DNA of 64,000 bases from Acetobacteraceae bacterium. GTDB lineage: Bacteria; Pseudomonadota; Alphaproteobacteria; Acetobacterales; Acetobacteraceae. The stretch is from the NCBI GenBank assembly GCA_024280945.1, contig JAMXLO010000028.1, forward strand, positions 28,818 through 92,817, given 5' to 3'. Position 1 is the first letter of the stretch, and each line of letters begins with the position of its first letter. Shown piece by piece: positions 61,971-64,000 of the stretch. Under the pieces are notes generated by a model, which had not been told where the DNA came from, did no database searches, and saw only the letters and a program-made list of their open reading frames with translations. The position numbers were made by a program, and so were the translations under genes.

Positions 61971-63788
61971 TCAATGGTTGTTGCGGGACTCGCCTCGTGT
62001 CTCGAGCACGTTGAGATACAGCGTGGCCGGTTCCAGGCATGCCCCGGCGCCGAGTTGACCCACCAAGGAACGATAAATCTCCTCCCATGGGGTCATGTGC
62101 GACAACTGAGGCGGCTGCCATGCGGCACGACGTGAATCCAACTCGCCCGGCGGCAACAACACATCGACTTCGCGCTTGTTGAGGTCGATGCGAATGCGGT
62201 CGCCGGTCTTCAGCAACGCCAACCCGCCTCCTACCGCTGCTTCGGGCGACACATTCAGAATCGACGGCGACCCCGACGTGCCCGACTGACGCCCGTCTCC
62301 CATCGTTGGCAGCGCTGTAACGCCACTCTTCAACAGCGCCGCCGGCGGCTGCATGTTCACCACCTCGGCGCTGCCAGGATAGCCGACTGGGCCGCAGTTG
62401 CGGATGATCAGCACCGATTGTTCTTCCACGCCGAGAGCGGGATCCTCGATGCGATGGTGATAATCTTCAGGGCCCTCGAACACGATTGCCTTGCCTTCGA
62501 ACACGTTCGGCCGCTCGGGGTTCGAAAGAAAGCGCCGGCGGAAATCCTGATCGATCACACTGATCTTCATCACCGCGCTATCGAACAGGTTGCCTGACAT
62601 CACGACGTAACCCGCAGCCTCCTTGAGCGGATCGCCGTAGCTGCGGATAACCTCGCGATCGCCGTCAGGCACGTCGCGCAGATTGTCCGCAAGCGTCCTG
62701 CCGGTGCAGGTCATCACGTCGCCATGCAACTTGCCTGCGGCCAGCAGTTCCTTCAGCACGGCGGGGACGCCACCCGCACGATGGAATTTTTCGCCGAGGA
62801 ACCGGCCCGCGGGCTGCAGATCGACCAGCAGCGGAATGTCGGGACCAAGGCGTTGCCAGTCATCCAGCGAGTGATCCACTCCCATGTGCCGCGCGATCGC
62901 CACCATGTGGATCGGGCAGTTCGATGACGCGCCGAGTGCGGCCGCAGCGACCACGGCGTTCTCGAACGCCTGCTTCGTCATGATGTCGGATGGCCGCAGA
63001 TTCTCCTGCACCATGGCGACGATGCGCCGCCCGGTTTCATAGGCCATCCAGCCGCGTTCACGATATGGCGCCGGGATCGCTGCACAGCCGGGCAGCGACA
63101 TGCCGAGTGTCTCCGCCAGCGCGTTCATCGAGGTTGCGGTACCCATGGTGTTGCAGTGACCGACCGACGGAGCCGATGACGAAACCATCTGCATGAACTC
63201 GTCGTAGTTAATCTTGCCGGCGGCATAGAGTTTCCGTCCTTCCCAGACGATCGTTCCGGAACCGGAGAGCCGTCCCTGCCACCATCCGTCGAGCATCGGT
63301 CCACCCGACAAAACGATTGCTGGAATATTGACTGTTGCCGCCCCCATCATGCAGGCGGGCGTGGTCTTGTCGCAGCCGGTGGTCAGCACCACGCCATCGA
63401 GCGGGTAGCCGTATAAAATCTCGACGAGGCCAAGATAAGCGAGGTTGCGGTCGAGCGCCGCGGTCGGGCGCTTGCCGGTTTCCTGGATCGGGTGGGTCGG
63501 GAACTCCATCGCAATGCCGCCGGCCTCGCGGATGCCTTCGCGGACGCGGTGGGCGAGCTCGATGTGGTGGCGGTTGCAGGGGGAGAGGTCGTTGCCGGTC
63601 TGGGCGATGCCGATGATCGGCTTGCCGGATTGCAGCTCGGCGCGGGTGAGGCCGAAATTCAAATAGCGCTCCATATAGAGCGCGGTCATGCCCGGATTAT
63701 GCGGATTGTTGAACCAGTCCTGCGAGCGAAGATGGCGGCGGGTGCCGTTGCCGGCGGGCGCGTGCCCATTGGTTGGGTTTTTTGTCAT
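61971..63788 (-). CDS. IlvD/Edd family sugar-acid dehydratase
   Basis: A 605-residue dehydratase of the IlvD/Edd superfamily. LRSQDWFNNPHNPGMTALYMER and QTGNDLSPCNRHHIELAHRV point to the pentonate/hexonate branch (L-arabonate, D-xylonate, L-fuconate-type) rather than IlvD itself. Cluster and metal residues are in SPCNRHH, TTGCDKTTPACMMG and PSVGHCNTMGTA. It would convert an aldonic acid to its 2-keto-3-deoxy form. AGGAG lies six bases before the ATG at 63788. It is the first gene of the five-gene operon and is preceded by a LacI-type operator. Confidence 0.87.
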   Translation of the reverse strand: MTKNPTNGHAPAGNGTRRHLRSQDWFNNPHNPGMTALYMERYLNFGLTRAELQSGKPIIGIAQTGNDLSPCNRHHIELAHRVREGIREAGGIAMEFPTHPIQETGKRPTAALDRNLAYLGLVEILYGYPLDGVVLTTGCDKTTPACMMGAATVNIPAIVLSGGPMLDGWWQGRLSGSGTIVWEGRKLYAAGKINYDEFMQMVSSSAPSVGHCNTMGTATSMNALAETLGMSLPGCAAIPAPYRERGWMAYETGRRIVAMVQENLRPSDIMTKQAFENAVVAAAALGASSNCPIHMVAIARHMGVDHSLDDWQRLGPDIPLLVDLQPAGRFLGEKFHRAGGVPAVLKELLAAGKLHGDVMTCTGRTLADNLRDVPDGDREVIRSYGDPLKEAAGYVVMSGNLFDSAVMKISVIDQDFRRRFLSNPERPNVFEGKAIVFEGPEDYHHRIEDPALGVEEQSVLIIRNCGPVGYPGSAEVVNMQPPAALLKSGVTALPTMGDGRQSGTSGSPSILNVSPEAAVGGGLALLKTGDRIRIDLNKREVDVLLPPGELDSRRAAWQPPQLSHMTPWEEIYRSLVGQLGAGACLEPATLYLNVLETRGESRNNH

Positions 63789-63908
63789 GGGTTTCTCCTT
63801 CAATGCAAACGCACGGTCCGACGTTCAGGATGTCGATCGGTGCGCTGCCCGGCAGCGCGAGCATGGTCAGACGGCCCGCCTGCTGGCGAACGTTTCCTCA
63901 TTGTTGCG

Positions 63909-63940
63909 ATATTACTCACGGCTCGTTGGTAACGCTATCA
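63909..63940 (-). promoter_or_regulatory. LacI/GalR-type operator and possible -10 of the sugar-acid operon
   Basis: TGGTAACGCTATCA (63927-63940) fits the LacI-family consensus TGnTAnCGnTnnCA at every fixed position. On the minus strand, TAATAT (63914-63909) lies just downstream as a possible -10, so a bound repressor would cover the -35 region. The dehydratase ATG is about 120 bases further. The regulator gene is not in the window. Confidence 0.6.
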
Positions 63941-64000
63941 TTTTGTACGGCTGGGGCCCATTCAGCCGCGCGAGGGCTCGCCGGCGACCGTTGTGCCTGT

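Overview
The window looks like chromosomal DNA from a high-GC alphaproteobacterium, most likely Rhodospirillales/Acetobacteraceae. Supporting signs are the dense GC-rich coding with many ATGA-type overlaps, the aroQ-accB-accC, dapF-mtaB-ftsY and tsaE-NTase-addB-addA-trxA gene orders, a Hint-domain surface protein, and several GC-rich interspersed palindromes. No rRNA, tRNA, insertion sequence, phage or CRISPR array was seen.

Layout. 0-7 kb: a beta-propeller protein, then a minus-strand siroheme/sulfite-reduction operon (precorrin-2 dehydrogenase, SUMT, cysJ, cysI, small membrane protein) and a decayed TRIC-type channel gene. 7-14 kb: a luciferase-like monooxygenase (LLM), a lipoprotein L,D-transpeptidase, a small membrane protein, SDR, VOC and GNAT proteins, and two overlapping LLM genes. 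14-25 kb: a probable aromatic-acid module, with a minus-strand Rieske oxygenase / dihydroxyphthalate decarboxylase-like / GNAT operon beside a plus-strand branched-chain-type ABC transporter operon carrying two acyl-CoA ligase-type enzymes. 25-32 kb: small membrane proteins, a methyltransferase, a divergent MmgE/PrpD - MFS pair, and a patch of small poorly conserved genes. 32-42 kb: ferredoxin-NADP reductase, tsaE, a sugar-phosphate nucleotidyltransferase, addB, addA and trxA. 42-49 kb: dienelactone hydrolase, ornithine-type decarboxylase with a structured leader, YihY, a large methyltransferase, a Hint-domain adhesin-like protein and a divergent Crp/Fnr regulator. 49-58 kb: thiS-thiG, aroQ-accB-accC, and dapF-mtaB-ftsY-membrane protein. 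58-64 kb: a five-gene minus-strand operon (IlvD/Edd dehydratase, GT-C-like membrane protein, LLM, SDR, FAH hydrolase) that looks like a non-phosphorylating sugar-acid pathway.

Regulation is unusually readable. Three 14-bp FNR-type boxes (TTGAT-N4-ATCAA, two of them perfect) lie at 8394, 9578 and 48594. The third is in the promoter of a Crp/Fnr regulator whose recognition helix has the FNR-type E-x2-S-R residues but which lacks the FNR cysteine cluster. A perfect LacI/GalR-type operator (TGnTAnCGnTnnCA) lies upstream of the sugar-acid operon. A TetR-like palindrome precedes the first LLM gene, and an inverted repeat precedes the sulfite operon.

Most genes are recognisable families. The most promising candidates for undescribed biology are the LacI-operator sugar-acid operon with its unexplained LLM enzyme, the Rieske/decarboxylase/ABC/ligase aromatic module, and the Fnr-like regulator divergent from the Hint adhesin.
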